A DNA stretch of 9,476 nucleotides. It comes from Neisseriales bacterium. GTDB taxonomy: Bacteria; Pseudomonadota; Gammaproteobacteria; Burkholderiales; UBA11063. The translations under genes were made by a program, and so were the position numbers. This document shows positions 6,995 to 9,476 of the stretch, in pieces. The stretch covers positions 1 through 9,476 of the forward strand of contig SSGY01000088.1 in assembly GCA_008017145.1 (NCBI GenBank), written 5' to 3'. Every line of letters begins with the position of its first letter. Position 1 is the first letter of the stretch. The notes beneath the pieces were generated by a model. That model did not search any database, was not told the origin of the DNA, and worked only from the letters and a program-made list of their open reading frames with translations.

Positions 6995-8392
6995 ATGAAA
7001 AATTTGTGGTTACTATTTATCTTGCTTTTGAATTCTTCCGTTGTTGCTGTGGCTGATGATTACATTTCGGTAAATAATTATATTCAAAATCCATACAATA
7101 ATCAAATCAGCGTAGGTGGACGAAATTTTGTTACTGAGAGCGATATTCAAAACAAAGGGTTATGGGAACAGTTTTTTACTAATGGTACGTATAATGCTGT
7201 TGGGTTAGCGAGTTGGGCTGTACTTAATGTGCCCAATAATAACTATGCTTATGGTGCAAACTTATTTATGCAATCAGGGCATGTCGATGGTTTTGCTCTT
7301 GGTGGTATGCTCGAAGTCGTTAATCCGTTTTTGCAGCCCGGCTATCGTTATTTGTCAGGTGATATTTCTTATGCATTATTACCGAACCAACAAGTTGTTA
7401 CGCCATCCGAGCTTTATCTTGAGTATCAGTTACCCAATCATGTTCAGGTTGATGGTGGCTGGATTTTTCTTGAAACACCGTGGATGAACTCTTATGATGA
7501 TGCAATGTTGGTATCAGGAACATTTCAGGGGGTACTGGTTAATTATCAAATGACTGATAACTGGCGTCTAACTGCGATTGGTACCAATGCCTATCAGGAA
7601 ATGGGCTCTAATAGCTTTAATCAGGACACAATGTATAATTCCAGCTATGGAAACTTTGTTACTCGTAGTCCATCTACAGGTTTGCAACAAGTAATACCAA
7701 ATGGTTATGGGAGTGATGGAAGTTTAGCTTTTGGTGCGATTTATAAACCATCGGCAGATTATAATCTAAATCTGTGGGGTTACAGTTTTTCCGAATATGC
7801 CAATACCCTATATGTTGATTCAAATTATCAAGTACATCTTGATAGCAGTAACAAATTTAATTTTGGAGTACAGGTTGGGAATCAGAATACTTGGGGTATG
7901 GCAAATACTGTTCCAGAGTTAGTTGGTTACGGTGGTGTAAATAGTTATTTGGGTGGTGCCAAAATTGCCTATAGTTATGATGAATGGTTTAAAGCTGAGT
8001 TATCTTATGATGGTATGTATGGTCAACAGAGTTCATTTTATGGTGGTGGCTTTATTTCGCCATATACTTTTACAATCGTTAATGATCCCTTATATACGTC
8101 TGGGCTTGGTGCAGGATTGATTGAGCAGGGAGCTGGTAATTCATGGCGTGCAGCAACTACTTTCCGGCCGATACCCGGGGATAGTCATACTAAAATTGAA
8201 ATTGCATATGAGCAATTTAATACTGTAAGCCCAATGCAGGAGTGGGATCTTGATATCAAATGGGTGCCCGAAGGGGCTCCGCGTGGTTTAATCGTTCATT
8301 GGGAAGCTGATTACGGAATTGCACCCACCTCAGATTTGGTTAATGGCGGCGATTTCTTTTTTATGCAAACAATATTATCTTATAATTATTAA
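6995..8392 (+). CDS. OprD-family-like outer-membrane porin, possible chito-oligosaccharide porin
   Basis: This is a 465-aa outer-membrane beta-barrel protein. A signal peptide of about 20 residues (cleavage near VVAVA|DD) is followed by many short amphipathic strands rich in Tyr, Gly, Asn and Trp, and the chain ends in FFMQTILSYNY, with the terminal aromatic residue typical of barrel proteins. Two stretches resemble OprD-family landmarks: FLETPWMNSYDD then AMLVSGTFQGV at about 158-180, where OprD proteins have TPxxN-x-D-x-RM then TFxG, and EWDLDIKWVPEGAPRGL then IVHWEADYG at about 416-441, like the C-terminal GPLKGL-x-R segment. The OprD superfamily includes specific porins for amino acids and sugars, including enterobacterial chitoporin ChiP. 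The divergent GH20 neighbour makes a GlcNAc-oligosaccharide substrate plausible, but this is inferred. The Shine-Dalgarno is weak (GGG at 6985-6987). The family call is made by eye and is less certain than the barrel call. Confidence 0.72.
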   Translation: MKNLWLLFILLLNSSVVAVADDYISVNNYIQNPYNNQISVGGRNFVTESDIQNKGLWEQFFTNGTYNAVGLASWAVLNVPNNNYAYGANLFMQSGHVDGFALGGMLEVVNPFLQPGYRYLSGDISYALLPNQQVVTPSELYLEYQLPNHVQVDGGWIFLETPWMNSYDDAMLVSGTFQGVLVNYQMTDNWRLTAIGTNAYQEMGSNSFNQDTMYNSSYGNFVTRSPSTGLQQVIPNGYGSDGSLAFGAIYKPSADYNLNLWGYSFSEYANTLYVDSNYQVHLDSSNKFNFGVQVGNQNTWGMANTVPELVGYGGVNSYLGGAKIAYSYDEWFKAELSYDGMYGQQSSFYGGGFISPYTFTIVNDPLYTSGLGAGLIEQGAGNSWRAATTFRPIPGDSHTKIEIAYEQFNTVSPMQEWDLDIKWVPEGAPRGLIVHWEADYGIAPTSDLVNGGDFFFMQTILSYNY

Positions 8393-8448
8393 CAGCTATT
8401 TTTACATTTTTAAGCCTTGGAATCCTGTCTTCAATTAGCTGATTTTTT
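8393..8448 (+). terminator. Weak candidate terminator after the porin gene
   Basis: CAGCTA (8393-8398), directly after the porin stop, can pair with TAGCTG (8436-8441), which is followed by A and six T residues (8443-8448). The stem is only 6 bp and the loop is 37 nt, so the structure is weak. The T tract and its position before the next gene's promoter are the main support. Confidence 0.25.
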
Positions 8449-8483
8449 CTGCTGCATCGCATGATGTAACTACCAGTGTTATC

Positions 8484-8492
8484 TGCTACAAT
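8484..8492 (+). promoter_or_regulatory. Candidate extended -10 promoter for the hydroxyacyl-CoA dehydrogenase gene
   Basis: TGC-TACAAT is an extended -10 element: TGn followed by five of six matches to TATAAT. The -35 position (about 8464-8469, ATGTAA) is poor, as is common with extended -10 promoters. Transcription would start near 8499 and leave a leader of about 75 nt. The rest of the 182-bp gap shows no small gene. Confidence 0.35.
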
Positions 8493-8561
8493 CCAGTTGT
8501 ACACTTTCTTCATTGAATGACAAAGCAATATGCCGTTGTGAGAGTTAGAGTATTTCAAAAT

Positions 8562-8566
8562 GGAGG
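8562..8566 (+). promoter_or_regulatory. Strong ribosome binding site for the dehydrogenase gene
   Basis: GGAGG lies 8 nt before ATG 8575. It is the closest match to a consensus Shine-Dalgarno in the window and sets the start of the last gene. Confidence 0.75.
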
Positions 8567-8574
8567 TTCTTATT

Positions 8575-9476
8575 ATGAGTGAAAATTTATTTATACGTAA
8601 GGTGGCGATTCTCGGTGCTGGGGTGATGGGAGCACAAATTGGGGCGCATTTTGCTAATGCTGGAGTCCCTGTAATATTATTTGATTTAAAAGCTAAGGAC
8701 GGAGCAGCAAACGCGATCGGTGATAAAGCGCTAGCTAATTTGACTAAATTAAAACCAAATCCAGTCGCTTCTGCTAGATCATTTGCATATTTGAGTGTAG
8801 CTAATTATGATGATAATTTGGATTTATTAACGGAATGTGACTTGATTATCGAAGCGATTGCTGAACGCATGGACTGGAAAGTTGACTTATTTCATAAAAT
8901 CGCACCCTATCTAAATCCGCATGCAATTGTTGCAACCAATACTTCCGGGCTCAGTGTTGAAGAACTAGCCAATAGTGTGCCTGAGTCACTTCATTCCCAT
9001 TTTTGCGGAATTCACTTCTTTAATCCACCGCGTTATATGCCATTAATAGAGCTAATCCCAAGCTCTAAAACTGAAAAGGCAGTTTTAACCGCGCTCGAAA
9101 CATTCTTAGTTAGCGGGCTTGGCAAAAGCGTAATTGAAGCCAAAGATACCCCTAATTTTGTGGCAAACCGAATTGGCGTTTTCTCGATGATGGCAGTCTT
9201 AGAATATGCCGAGAAATTTAATATTCCTTTTGAGGTTGTAGATCAATTAACTGGCAAAAACTTGGGGCGTGCTAAATCTGCAACGTTTAGGACTGCCGAT
9301 GTTGTTGGTTTGGATACATTTGTACATGTAGTTGAAACCATGATGGCTAAATGTAAAGACGGATTTGAAGATAGTTATCTTATCCCTGAGTGGTTAGATA
9401 AACTAATTAAAGCTGGTGCGCTTGGACAAAAAACCAAGGCTGGGATATTCCGTAAAGATAAAGACGGTATCAAAGT
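8575..9476 (+). CDS. 3-hydroxyacyl-CoA dehydrogenase, N-terminal part, FadN/FadB-like (3' end outside window)
   Basis: This gene should oxidise L-3-hydroxyacyl-CoA to 3-ketoacyl-CoA with NAD+, in beta-oxidation. Three hundred complete codons are visible and the frame is still open at the edge. The Rossmann fold starts at residue 10 with VAILGAGVMGAQIG (G14, G16, G19), with D37 at the end of the second strand as expected for NAD+. IIEAIAER at 91-98 and the ATNTSGLSVEEL strand at about 120-131 follow. H147 in GIHFFNPP and E159, twelve residues on, match the catalytic His-Glu pair of the family. DTPNFVANRIG at 191-200 supplies the conserved Asn (N198). The visible part already covers a full NAD domain and runs into the C-terminal domain. 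The sequence style, opening directly with the dehydrogenase domain, resembles FadN-type proteins, in which a crotonase-like domain follows, but a stand-alone 3-hydroxybutyryl-CoA dehydrogenase-like enzyme is not excluded. Confidence 0.9.
   Translation, partial: MSENLFIRKVAILGAGVMGAQIGAHFANAGVPVILFDLKAKDGAANAIGDKALANLTKLKPNPVASARSFAYLSVANYDDNLDLLTECDLIIEAIAERMDWKVDLFHKIAPYLNPHAIVATNTSGLSVEELANSVPESLHSHFCGIHFFNPPRYMPLIELIPSSKTEKAVLTALETFLVSGLGKSVIEAKDTPNFVANRIGVFSMMAVLEYAEKFNIPFEVVDQLTGKNLGRAKSATFRTADVVGLDTFVHVVETMMAKCKDGFEDSYLIPEWLDKLIKAGALGQKTKAGIFRKDKDGIK

Noticed and set aside
7227..7487. An 86-codon plus-strand frame inside the porin gene.
   Set aside because: It is an out-of-frame shadow with no Shine-Dalgarno and no recognisable domain.
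8361..8558. A 65-codon minus-strand frame over the porin end and the following gap.
   Set aside because: It overlaps the porin C-terminus and the promoter region of the next gene, has no convincing RBS and matches nothing recognisable.

Overview
The window looks like a low-GC (high-30s % by eye) Gram-negative proteobacterial chromosome segment. The Gram-negative call rests on three outer-envelope proteins: a lipoprotein outer-membrane efflux factor, an OprD-like porin, and an exported glycoside hydrolase. The lineage cannot be fixed from sequence reading alone; an AT-rich gamma- or beta-proteobacterium would fit.

Layout. (1) Positions 1-241 hold the last 80 codons of an IS30-family transposase, cut by the window edge. 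(2) Positions 318-4384 hold a three-gene plus-strand operon for a complete tripartite drug efflux pump: an EmrB-like 14-TM DHA2 transporter, an EmrA/HlyD-like periplasmic adaptor and a NodT-type outer-membrane factor lipoprotein. Only about 76 bp separates the transposase stop from the first pump gene, and no regulator gene lies between them. (3) A perfect 15-bp hairpin at 4357-4404 overlaps the end of the efflux operon, at the junction with a convergent gene. (4) Positions 4434-6773 (minus) encode a secreted GH20 beta-N-acetylhexosaminidase of chitobiase architecture, and 6995-8392 (plus) encode an OprD-family-like porin. The two are divergent from a 221-bp shared intergenic region, which suggests uptake and cleavage of chito-oligosaccharides or other GlcNAc glycans. 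(5) From 8575 to the window end runs the NAD-binding part of a 3-hydroxyacyl-CoA dehydrogenase, probably the start of a longer FadN-like beta-oxidation protein.

The genes form three functional blocks (efflux, GlcNAc-glycan use, fatty-acid oxidation) with no evident link between them. I see no tRNA, rRNA, CRISPR array or obviously new system. The points most worth checking are the IS/efflux junction, the GH20-porin pair and the hairpin between convergent genes.
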